Positions 1-9,200 of a stretch of 64,000 bases of DNA are shown here, piece after piece. The stretch is taken from positions 37,011 to 101,010 of the forward strand of contig CAZVKC010000021.1 in assembly GCA_964627455.1 (NCBI GenBank), in the 5' to 3' direction. Both the position numbers and the translations under genes were made by a program. The notes beneath the pieces were generated by a model. That model had not been told where the DNA came from. It saw only the letters and a list, made by a program, of their open reading frames with translations, and ran no database searches. Numbering within the stretch: position 1 is the stretch's first letter; every line of letters starts with the position of its first letter. The DNA is from F-183 sp964627455. GTDB lineage: Bacteria > Acidobacteriota > Terriglobia > Bryobacterales > Bryobacteraceae.

Positions 1-750
1 ACGTCCAACGAACGGCACGTCGCAATCGATGATGCGCGGATCACCTTCCGGCAGGCGCGACGTTGAGGTGGTGAGCATCCAAACGCCGGTGTGTCGCGGC
101 GACATGCGGGCTGAGCGATCGAGCGGCGGCCGCGGATCCGCAAGCCGGCGGTACTCGCTCGCTTCGATGCGCCCGAATCCGCTGCCGTTCGATGCGCACA
201 GCAACCGTGCGGCGCTGCTGATGGATGCGGCGTCAGGCGCGCCGCCGAGTTCCTTGCAAGTCCAGCCAAGGCCGTCCTGAAAGAACGCCCGCGCCTCTTC
301 GATCGAAGGCACGGTCAAGGCAACTGATGCCGCTGTCGTGCCGTTCGTCACAAGCCTGCAGCGCTCGCCGAAGGGCGTCACGAACACGGGATCGTCACCG
401 GGGAACTGGCAGCGCAATCGCTCGAGATGGCCTCGGCTCCTGCTCAAGTCGTCGACGTGGAACTGCAGTTCGCGCACGCCGGGATCCCACGGCCGGTGCG
501 GGTCGCGGGCAGGTTCGCCCGCGCAGTTTTCCCACTGATACAACTCCAAACGCGCATAGGGTTCACCGCGCCGTTCGAGCCGCGCGACATGCAGCGATCC
601 ACCTTCGACTTCCCAGACCTTGCGCAGCGCCGGATCTTCCACGTGCGTTTCCCGCACGAACTGGTATCCGAATGCGGATTCCCAAAAATGACAGGCTGAG
701 GCGAGGTTGGCGACGGAGATCCGGATGGCTTGCAGGGGACTGGCTTGCAT
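1..750 (-). CDS. Glyoxalase/VOC-like protein, C-terminus cut by window edge
   Basis: An open frame of 250 codons runs from ATG at 750 to base 1 without a stop, so the gene continues outside the window. The start AIRISVANLASACHFWESAF is typical of the first beta-alpha unit of vicinal-oxygen-chelate (glyoxalase/bleomycin-resistance) domains. A second unit, starting near TAASVALTVPSIEEARAFF, suggests a two-module protein. A good Shine-Dalgarno site (AGGGGG) lies about 7 bases upstream. The gene starts 18 bases after the stop of the pseudo-caspase gene, so it is probably the last visible member of that operon. Metal ligands could not be assigned, and the substrate is unknown. The family call is by motif recognition only. 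Confidence 0.7.
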   Translation of the reverse strand, partial: MQASPLQAIRISVANLASACHFWESAFGYQFVRETHVEDPALRKVWEVEGGSLHVARLERRGEPYARLELYQWENCAGEPARDPHRPWDPGVRELQFHVDDLSRSRGHLERLRCQFPGDDPVFVTPFGERCRLVTNGTTAASVALTVPSIEEARAFFQDGLGWTCKELGGAPDAASISSAARLLCASNGSGFGRIEASEYRRLADPRPPLDRSARMSPRHTGVWMLTTSTSRLPEGDPRIIDCDVPFVGR

Positions 751-768
751 GAGCAACCCCCTAGTTTC

Positions 769-2337
769 TCAATTCGCGGGCCAGGATTGCAGGACGCAGC
801 GGAAGCCCGTACGATTGTCGCTTTCGTCCGGCGGGCGGAACTCGCGTGACGAGAGGCGGAGCATCTTGATCTTCGAATAGAAATCGCCGCCCCGCACCAC
901 ACGCTCCTTGACGGGACTCGATTCCGGCCCCTTGGGATCCGTCATCGCATCGGGCTTGTAGTAAGCGGGATCGTACCAGTCGAACACCCACTCGCGCACG
1001 TTGCCGGAAACATCCATCAGTCCCCAGGGATTGCCTTCGAACGACCCGACGGGCGCTGAGGTGTACTCGTCCCACTGGTCGCGTTTGCTCTTGTCTTTGG
1101 CCTTGCCGAACATGTTGGCCTGGTCCGGGTCCGGCGTGTCGCCCCATGGAAAGATGCGGTCCGCGACGCCGCCTCGCGCTGCGTATTCCCACTCAGCTTC
1201 GGTCGGCAAGCGACCGCCGATCCACTGGCAATAAGCTTGCGCAGAGTCCCACGACACTCGCGTCACGGGATTGGCGCGCAGCAACCAGTCCTTGTTTGTG
1301 GTCGTCGGTTTCGGCATTGGCGCTCCGGTCGCGCGGGAGAATTCATTGAAGCTCTTGGCGGTCACTTCGGTCTTCGTGATCCAGAAGCCCTGGGTGATTT
1401 TCGCGACGTGGCGGGGCGATTCGTTGGGTGCGCATTCCTTGTCAGCCGGTACGCATCCCATCTGAAATTCTCCAGGCGGGATCCACGAAAACAGCAACCC
1501 GGCTTTCTTGAGTTCGCGAGTCGCGCCTGCCTCGAGTTCGGCCTTCTGCACCACGACCACGGGCTTTTCGATCACAATCGGCTTGACCGCTTCGGGCTCG
1601 AGATAGACCGAGTTCTTCGTAAGCTTCTGCATCGCGGTGACGGGCTGCAACTGCCCCTTGCTCAGGTTGGCCGTCGCGACGATCACTTCGCCCGAGATGG
1701 CGAACAACGAGAGTCCTGGCTTGCGAAGCGCAGCGGCGATGGCCTGGGCGAACGGTCCCGCTTGACCCGTAGAAGTCGTGTCCGCGAAAACCTGCTCGAA
1801 CTGATGCGAGAACACCATCAATGTTTCGGATACCTGCTCGAGCGGAAGGATCAATCCGGCAGCCTCGCCGAGCGCCTTGCCGGAGCGTGCGGCATCGATG
1901 AACACCATCTTGTTGGCCGGGTTCTTCTCGTCGATGTCCTGCATGATCGCGGTGAGCGAAAAGGCATTGTCTCTGCGCGCAGGGTCGAAGTCAGCGGCAA
2001 GTAGGAAGTTGTCTCCCTGCTGTTGCGAATGCATTCCAATGCCCGAAAAATATAGGAAAACTTCGTCACCGGGGCGGATGGACGCGGAAAACGCGCGTAC
2101 GGTTTGCCCCATCTGCGCGAACGGCAGGTTGGTCGCTGTCGTGACTTGGAACCGGATCGATTCGAGCGCGGACCGGATCAGCGTGAGGTCCGCCTCAGCG
2201 CCCGGCACGGGCGGCAGTTTTGCATAGTTCGCATTGCCGATGAGCAACGCTTTCCGCCGGGACTGTGCCGGCGCCGGTATTGCCAGGCAGCAAATTCCAA
2301 TCAGAAAGAGCGCGATTGCAGAGGTCCGGGAGTTCAA
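769..2337 (-). CDS. Secreted pseudo-caspase fused to FGE-sulfatase-like domain
   Basis: 522 residues starting at TTG 2337, 11 bases after the kinase stop, with AAGG just upstream. Residues 1-26 form a signal peptide (AIALFLIGICCLAIPAPAQS). Residues 28-240 follow the bacterial caspase (peptidase C14) fold: RKALLIGNANY, then FLYFSG and MVFID. The catalytic His position in FSGHG is Ile100 (FSGIG). The Cys position in DACR is Ala150 (DAAR). Both catalytic residues are therefore missing. After a linker of about 40 residues (245-285), residues 284-520 are a formylglycine-generating-enzyme-like (SUMF1) domain: IPPGEFQMG, GGRLPTEAEWEYAARGG, DVSGNVREWVFDWY, VVRGGDFY, TGFRCV. The two catalytic Cys of true FGE, normally after RGGS, are absent, so it is probably a binding domain. 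A non-enzymatic, extracytoplasmic recognition role is my inference. Confidence 0.88.
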   Translation of the reverse strand: MNSRTSAIALFLIGICCLAIPAPAQSRRKALLIGNANYAKLPPVPGAEADLTLIRSALESIRFQVTTATNLPFAQMGQTVRAFSASIRPGDEVFLYFSGIGMHSQQQGDNFLLAADFDPARRDNAFSLTAIMQDIDEKNPANKMVFIDAARSGKALGEAAGLILPLEQVSETLMVFSHQFEQVFADTTSTGQAGPFAQAIAAALRKPGLSLFAISGEVIVATANLSKGQLQPVTAMQKLTKNSVYLEPEAVKPIVIEKPVVVVQKAELEAGATRELKKAGLLFSWIPPGEFQMGCVPADKECAPNESPRHVAKITQGFWITKTEVTAKSFNEFSRATGAPMPKPTTTNKDWLLRANPVTRVSWDSAQAYCQWIGGRLPTEAEWEYAARGGVADRIFPWGDTPDPDQANMFGKAKDKSKRDQWDEYTSAPVGSFEGNPWGLMDVSGNVREWVFDWYDPAYYKPDAMTDPKGPESSPVKERVVRGGDFYSKIKMLRLSSREFRPPDESDNRTGFRCVLQSWPAN

Positions 2338-2348
2338 TAGACCTTATT

Positions 2349-5300
2349 CTAGCGCCGAGTCCATTGGAGTTGAATTCGGTTCACGGCGTCGGCGCTGTCG
2401 TTGCGTACCTCGAAGGTCCGCCAGCCGCCGTCAGCGCCCGGTTGCTTCGCCACGACAACTCCCGCGGGGCTCAACACGCGAACCTCCACCGGGATGCGCC
2501 CGGGGACCGGAAGCCCGACCAGCCGGCCCGCCGATGCATTTGATCCATCAATGCGAAGCACCGCGCCGGGCGCGAGCGATCCAGTCCAAACCGGCCGGCC
2601 GGATCGCGCAAACTCGGCTACTCCGACGTCACTGCTGCGTTCCGGTTCCGTGACGGGTTGCTGCGGCTGCGTCTGTGTGTTCTTCACCGGTGGGGGCGGC
2701 GGGTCAACCGGTTTCGTGCGGTTCGTTGCGACTTCCTGTTTCTTGGTGTCGCTGCGAGGACTCTTCGGCGGTTCGGCTTCCTTCGCAAGCGGCGGAGGCT
2801 TGGTCTCGCCCTTCTCCACGACGATCTCGACACCGACCACCTGCGACGCACCCGTCTGATCGCTGACCTTGGCGCTGGCTCGATAAGTACCCTGTGCCGA
2901 CGGCGTTCCCGAGAGTTCCCCGCTGGCGCCGTCGAGTTGGACTCCGTCCGGCAATGTGCCGGAATCGATGGTCCAGCGGTAAGGACTCGATCCACCTGCC
3001 GCAATCAGCGTCTGTCGCAATGCGGCGCCTTCGCGGGTTTCGATGCGGCCCGGCGCACTTGCCGTAAGCGGGGCTGGCTTGTTTGCGGGGCGGAGCGCAA
3101 GAAACGCAATGACTGCGATCACGGCCAGAGATCCCGCGCCGGCGATCCACTTCCAGGGGGATGCAGCGGGACGTTGCGCCGTATGCTGGCCCGACCTGCC
3201 GTATGCGCCCGTTCCAAAATCAGGAGGCGGCGCCGGCGTGGCATGCATGCGGCTGTCCGGCGCTGCCTGCTGAATCCCCGTTTCGATCTGGGCCAGCAGA
3301 TCCTCTAACTCGGCGTCGCGGCGCACCGCGAGTCCCTTGGCGATCTCGCTCTTGGCGGCGGTGAGATCGCCGTCGCGAATGAGGCTCCTGGCGCGCTCGA
3401 CGGACTGGCCGATGGTTCGTTCCTGGGACCATCGAGTCTCCCACTCGCGAACCGCCTTCTCGCCGGGGAACTCCGTGCGCAACGCCGCCATCTGTGCTTC
3501 CGCGGACTTCCAGTCTTTGGCCTCGATTGCCGATTCCAACGCGCGGATGCCCGCCCGCAACCGGCTTTCGCGCATGCCGCTGCCGATGAGCCTCTGCAGT
3601 TCATCGGCAGCCGTGCGTTCTTGCGCAAAGTCGAGGCGGAACTCGTTCAGACGCTGTTGTGCGCGATCCCAATCCTGTAACTTGATGGCCGCTTCGATGT
3701 CGGCCTTTCGCATCGCCAACTGATGCCGTCTTTGCGAAAGGGCGAGTTTGGCGCGGAGGTCCGCAGCCGATGGATTGCCGGGATACTCGCGTTCGACAGT
3801 GTCGAGAAGCGATGCGGCGCGGTCCCAGTCGTGCAGCGCGATGCTGGTTTCCACTTGCGACAGCCGCGCTTCGAGATCGCGGTTGCGACGGTCGATTTCG
3901 CGCGTGCGAAGCCGTTCCGAGGTGCGCGCCTTGAGGTCGAGCAGGACGGGTTCGGTGGGGTGCGCGGCGAGAGATTGTTCGACATGATCGAGCGCCGCTT
4001 CGAGTTCTCCGGTGTCGAGCATACGCCGTGCGCGAGACGCCGCTTCGAGGATTTCGTTGCGCCGGCTGCTGGTCTCGCGATCGGCCTCGATCTCATTCTT
4101 GAGGCGCTGCAGGATTTCGTCGGATCCGTTCCGCGCGATGGCGGATTCCAGCACCACCACCGCTTCGTCATGCTTGGCTGCGAGTTGCAGCGCCCGTGCA
4201 TGATCGATCGCGACCCGCCGCCGGTGTTCCCGCAGATCGGCTTCAGGGAATTCGAGGGCTGCGGCGTCCACGCGGCGCATCGCTTCGGAATACTTTTGCC
4301 GATTGAGAAGATCGCGGATCTCCTCTTGCACGCGCGTGGACGCCTGGTCCATTTCCCGCCGCTTGCGCTCTTCCGCGAGCCGCTGCTGGAGCGCTTGGAA
4401 GCGCTTGTCTTCCGGATACAGAACGGCGGACCGCTCTACACTTAACAGCGCGCCGCTGAGGTCCCCAACCTTGAACAGGTTCTTCGCTTCATCCAGCGCC
4501 TTCTGAACTTCCGCTGCGCGGCGCTTGGCTGCAGCCTCGCGCTGCGCGATAGCGAGCAGGCTCTGCACATCCGGCCAGTCCGCGCCGCTCGAAATCGCGA
4601 CGGGTTCGAGAACTGCCGCGACGCCGTCCCAATCGCCTTTGCTTTCGAGGATCCGCGCTTTTGCCAGCGCCTGCCGGACGATCTCCATCCGCTCCGACTC
4701 GCGACGCAGCTCTTCAAGTTCGAAGAGCAGGCTGTCAAGGCCGGGTTCACCGGTGATGAGGTCCCTCGCTCTACTGAGGATCACCAGCGCTTCATCGGGA
4801 CGGTGCTGGTTGAGGCGGTCTCGGGCCTGGGTCAGCCCTTCCTGAAAACGCTGCCGCTTTTCCCTCCGTAGTCGTTCTGCCACCAGCGACTGCTGTAACT
4901 GGATCAACTGCGAGTTGTTCGGCTCGATCGAAAACGCCTGTTCGAGCAGCTTGCTTGTATCCTCGAGATTGCCTGCCACCAACTTGGCGCTGGCCTGCGA
5001 GGCCATCTGTTCCACCTGCTTGCGCCGGTCCAACAGGACCTGCAGTTCGGCGAGGCGGCTGCGCGCCGCGATGCTGTCCGGATCGAGTTCAAGCGCGCTT
5101 TTCAGCTTGGCGATCGCAGCGTCGATCCGTCTTGCCGCGACGTCGTCACTGGCCTGTTGGATCAGCGATTCCACCCGGTCCTGCGACGACTTACGCTTGA
5201 TTTCGCGCTGCAGCCGTTCGCGAAGCTGGCGAGCGGGTTGGGACTCGTTGTCGAACTCCAGAGCCTGCGTGACGAGGTCCATCGCGCGATCGAGCGCGCC

Positions 5301-6185
5301 TGTCGTGGTTGCTGCATCTGCTTGTGCGGCGAGCACCGTGGCCTGATGGCGGCGCTGCTGGTTCAGGACCGGTTCCAGGTCCAGAATGACATCGCGGAGC
5401 GAATGATAACGCTCGTTGCGGTCGCGCGCCATGCAACGCCGCACGACCTCCGACAGCGCGACCGGGATTTCAGCGTTGCGCGACGAGAGCAGCGGCGCTT
5501 CAGACTGGGTGATCTGAAAGATCAACTGCGCCGTGCTCGACGGCGCCTGTCTCTCACTGGGTTGAAACGGATGCTGGCCGCAGAGAAACTCGAACGCCAT
5601 CACGCCGAACGACCAGATGTCCGACTGGGCGTCCGCGTCCTGGCCGCTGAAGATCTCCGGCGCCATCCACAACAGGCTGCCGACCACCATGCCGGTTGCG
5701 GTGTTGCGCCGCGACACTTCGTGTGTCAGTCGCGCGATGCCGAAGTCCATCACCTTGACGGACCCGTCATTCAGCAGCATGACGTTGGCGGGTTTGATGT
5801 CGCGGTGGATGACCTGCTGCCGGTGCGCGCGTTCGAGCCCACGAGCCGCCTGGACCAGCACATCGATCCTCTTGAGCAGTGGCAGTTCCTCTTCGCTGCC
5901 GATGAAGTGCGAAAGATCGCGGCCTTCGAGGAACTCCATCACGATGTACGGCCGGCCGTTGTACTCGCCGAGTTCGTACACCGTCACGAGGTTGGGATGA
6001 TTCAGTCCGCCGGCGACGATGGCTTCATTGCGGAAGCGCTGCAGCGCTGTCTCGTTCTGCTCGACCGACATGACCTTGATCGCGACCCAGCGCTTCATCT
6101 GGGTGTCCTGGGCTTTGAACACCCTGCCGAAGCCGCCTTCGCCGATCAGGCCGGCTATTTCGTACTTTTCAATCCGGGAGGACAT
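2349..6185 (-). CDS. Transmembrane Ser/Thr protein kinase with long helical repeat array and He_PIG-like ectodomain
   Basis: 1278 residues. Residues 8-270 are a complete Hanks-type kinase: G-loop GEGGFG (15-20), Lys37, HRDIKPAN (127-134), DFG (147-149) and APE (175-177), so it should be active. Residues about 275-980 are a Glu/Arg/Ala-rich series of helical repeats resembling TPRs and coiled coils, with recurring units such as LDRAMDLVTQALEFDNESQP. One membrane helix follows (1013-1031, IAGAGSLAVIAVIAFLAL). Residues 1045-1125 resemble a putative Ig (He_PIG) domain (WTIDSGTLPDGVQLDGASGE), then comes a Pro/Lys-rich linker and a short beta-rich end. The topology implies a cytoplasmic kinase and a periplasmic sensor. 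It sits 63 bases after the NHL protein gene and 11 bases before the pseudo-caspase gene, so co-transcription is likely. The ligand is unknown. Confidence 0.92.
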   Translation of the reverse strand: MSSRIEKYEIAGLIGEGGFGRVFKAQDTQMKRWVAIKVMSVEQNETALQRFRNEAIVAGGLNHPNLVTVYELGEYNGRPYIVMEFLEGRDLSHFIGSEEELPLLKRIDVLVQAARGLERAHRQQVIHRDIKPANVMLLNDGSVKVMDFGIARLTHEVSRRNTATGMVVGSLLWMAPEIFSGQDADAQSDIWSFGVMAFEFLCGQHPFQPSERQAPSSTAQLIFQITQSEAPLLSSRNAEIPVALSEVVRRCMARDRNERYHSLRDVILDLEPVLNQQRRHQATVLAAQADAATTTGALDRAMDLVTQALEFDNESQPARQLRERLQREIKRKSSQDRVESLIQQASDDVAARRIDAAIAKLKSALELDPDSIAARSRLAELQVLLDRRKQVEQMASQASAKLVAGNLEDTSKLLEQAFSIEPNNSQLIQLQQSLVAERLRREKRQRFQEGLTQARDRLNQHRPDEALVILSRARDLITGEPGLDSLLFELEELRRESERMEIVRQALAKARILESKGDWDGVAAVLEPVAISSGADWPDVQSLLAIAQREAAAKRRAAEVQKALDEAKNLFKVGDLSGALLSVERSAVLYPEDKRFQALQQRLAEERKRREMDQASTRVQEEIRDLLNRQKYSEAMRRVDAAALEFPEADLREHRRRVAIDHARALQLAAKHDEAVVVLESAIARNGSDEILQRLKNEIEADRETSSRRNEILEAASRARRMLDTGELEAALDHVEQSLAAHPTEPVLLDLKARTSERLRTREIDRRNRDLEARLSQVETSIALHDWDRAASLLDTVEREYPGNPSAADLRAKLALSQRRHQLAMRKADIEAAIKLQDWDRAQQRLNEFRLDFAQERTAADELQRLIGSGMRESRLRAGIRALESAIEAKDWKSAEAQMAALRTEFPGEKAVREWETRWSQERTIGQSVERARSLIRDGDLTAAKSEIAKGLAVRRDAELEDLLAQIETGIQQAAPDSRMHATPAPPPDFGTGAYGRSGQHTAQRPAASPWKWIAGAGSLAVIAVIAFLALRPANKPAPLTASAPGRIETREGAALRQTLIAAGGSSPYRWTIDSGTLPDGVQLDGASGELSGTPSAQGTYRASAKVSDQTGASQVVGVEIVVEKGETKPPPLAKEAEPPKSPRSDTKKQEVATNRTKPVDPPPPPVKNTQTQPQQPVTEPERSSDVGVAEFARSGRPVWTGSLAPGAVLRIDGSNASAGRLVGLPVPGRIPVEVRVLSPAGVVVAKQPGADGGWRTFEVRNDSADAVNRIQLQWTRR

Positions 6186-6248
6186 CGCCGCAGAGTCTGG
6201 AGAGTGCGATCGAACGCAGTCTCATGATTATACCCTCCCGGCCTCCGG

Positions 6249-9200
6249 CTACCTTTCCCGTGACTGCGAGATCGCCTGCGCCGTGGTTCCCCGGCGCGCC
6301 TGCGGCTTGACCACCGCGCGAGAAGCCGCGCGGGACTTCGAGGTATGGACCTGGATCGATGCGCCCGCCGCCGCTCCACATCCGGTCGCGCGAGCGTAGT
6401 AAAACCCGGGTTCCTTGCGGACCGGTTCGATTCCGGACAGGACGCACGGGGTTCCTCCGGCTTCAATCGAGATCTGTGGCTTGGCCCCCGGGTTGACGTG
6501 TGTCAGGATGAGGTCGACGCCACTGGTCCGCGCAGCGCCGGCAGCGACGATGGTCGGCCACGAGTCGGCGACCGACAACGGTTCCGGCGCCGAGAGTTGC
6601 TGCCCGCGGGACACGATCAGAGGGTGCGCGACGTGTTGCGACAATCCGCTTTCCGGCACGATCGCTTCGATCTCATCGGGCGCGACGGAGAGAAGTTGCA
6701 TCGGCAGTCCGCCGAGCGTCACACGGGTGTTGCCAAGTTGTGGCGCGGGTGTTGACGATTGGATGCGCACGTCCGACAGACGTTCGCCACGAATGATGAC
6801 GCGTCCGCCGGGCGCGACTGCGTAGGTGTATTCGCGTTGACCCGGCGTGAGGAACGGCGCGCGGCGATCGATCAGCGGCGCGTCCGAGCGCCCGGTTAAG
6901 AACGTCACCAGACGCGGGGAACTCACGGGAAGCGCGCCATTCGGGCCAATCGCGTCGACCTGCAATGCGATCCCGCTCGCTTCGCCCAGCCGCGGTGACC
7001 AACTGGCGCGCCAGACGCCGTCGCCGAGCGGACGGAGGTCTACCGGACGGTCCCCGCTCGAGAACGATGTCGATACCGCGCCATCGGTCAACAAAGAACC
7101 GCAGTTATCCACCAGGACGAATTCCGTCTTGGCCGCTTCGCCAACCCGGACATTCATGCCCTGGGGACTTGCGAAAACGGAGGTGTACTGCGTGGGCTGG
7201 CATCCGTCGGCGCCGGGAATCTTCGAGGAAATGACATTGCCGAGTCCGCCCGGAACCACCAGTGCAACGCTAACCGGGATGCGCTGCCCGTCGGTGAACG
7301 AGAGCATCACCGTACCCTGATATTGCCCGGGCGCGAGTCCGGATGCCTGCGCCCATACCTGGAACGTCGCGAGGCCCGGGCCCGAAGAGAGCCGCACGCT
7401 CGAGGACGAGGTTCGCAGCCAGTTTGACGGTTGCACGCTGATTGAAACGTCGCGTCCCGCGAGTTTGGGATACAGGATTTCGATGGGGATGCGATTCGTC
7501 TCGTTCCCGCCCGTCGCCACCAGGATGATGCCTGCGCGATCGACATCCGGCGGAGCGTCGCGGTCGGCGGTGATCTCGAGGTTTACGACGATTTCTTCTG
7601 CATTCGCGGTCTGCGGCGACTCAATGCGGATGCGTCCTCCGTAGAGTCCCGCGGGCAGGCCCGTCGTTTCGATCGTCACGCGTTGTGGCTGGCCGCCAGT
7701 GATCGTGCCGGATGGCGGCCGGACGCGCAGCCAGTTGCCGCCGCGCTCGGTCGTTGTGGTGGCGGACCAGGGCACGGCGCCTTGCCCGTCGACCAGCAGA
7801 TCGAGGTAGCGTCCCAAACTGTCGCCGGATTTTCCGATGATCTTGATCGAACGCTCCGCAGCCGCGATCTTGCGGGCGCTGGCGTTGACCGTCAGCACGA
7901 CCTGCAGTTGCAGTTTCACGTCTCCGGTTCCGGCCTGGACTGTGCCGGCGTAGGTGCCGGGCGCGAGTCCGGATGTGTCGGCTGTGACGCGAATCAGGCC
8001 GGGATCGTCCGCGGTTACGAATGTTCGCTCTCCGCTGGCGCGCAGCCAGGGGCTGTCGGAATTGCTGACGACATCCAACTGCACCGGCTCTTCTCCCTTG
8101 TTATCGATTCTCCACACGACGGAAGGCGACGGGGAACCGGACGGCACGTCGAAACGGACGTCGGGGCGATCGGAGGTCAAAGCCAGGGGCGCAGGCGGAA
8201 GCACTTCCAACTGAACGGGCACGCGCGACACGATGGGTCCATTCGGTTCGAGGCGGAACTCGACGGAGCCTTCATAAAGACCGGGGTCGAGACCGGCTCC
8301 GCTGGCTTCCACGGAAACCGATGTCGGAGCTGCGGATCCAGCACTGGCGTCTCCGGTGCGGACCGTCAACCACGGTGTCTGCGATGAGAACGCTGCGCGC
8401 GGGAAGACGCGCAGTCCCGAAGGATTGGAGATCACATCGAGTTGCTGCGGTGAAGGCGGTACGCCGGGCGAAAGCCGTTTCTGCTTGTATTGGAAACTCA
8501 GTCGCTGCGTCGATGGGAAGACTTCCTTGGGCGCCTCCGGCTGGATATTCAGATTCACCAGCAGAACCTGCGGCCCATTCGACGAATCCGGCGACGAGAA
8601 TTCGATGCGACCCGAATGACTGCCGGGCGGTAGTCCCTGTGGCAGCGCGTCGATGCGGAACTTCGCGGGTGTGTCGGAGGTGTTGACGGCTTGCACCACC
8701 AGCCACTGCGCGCCGGTTTTGACTTCCCAGCCGAGTCGAAGCGGAGATCCACTCGACGCGGCGTCAACGAATCGCGTCAGTTGCTGATCCGCGGTCGTCA
8801 CGTTGAGGTCGAGTACGCCCGGATTCACCTGCAACGTGGGTTTCACGGGTGCGGGCGTGACTTCGATCGCCACCGGAATCGTCACCGGCGCTGCGCCCGA
8901 CGGCGATGAGATTTGAATCGAAGCCGAGTAAGATCCGGCCGCCAGTCCGGCCCCGTTGAGCGCGACGTGAATCAATCCTGGTGTCGTCGACTGTTCCGCA
9001 GCAAGCCGCACGAATGGCGCGTCGGCAGACGCGTCGAACCCGATGGATGCGCCTGTGCTCGCGACGGTGAGAAGTTGCTCGGCGGGATTCTGCCCGCCTT
9101 CCTGGAACCGGAATGTCAGATTTGCGGGCGACACGCTCAGATCGGGTATCGGGGCTGCGAAATCCGCGATCACCCGCTTCGGTGCGGAGAGCGTGACGAG

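Noticed and set aside
769..1500. FGE-like domain as a true sulfatase-activating enzyme
   Set aside because: The catalytic Cys pair expected after VVRGG is absent (DFYSKIK instead), and no sulfatase with a CxPxR motif is nearby.
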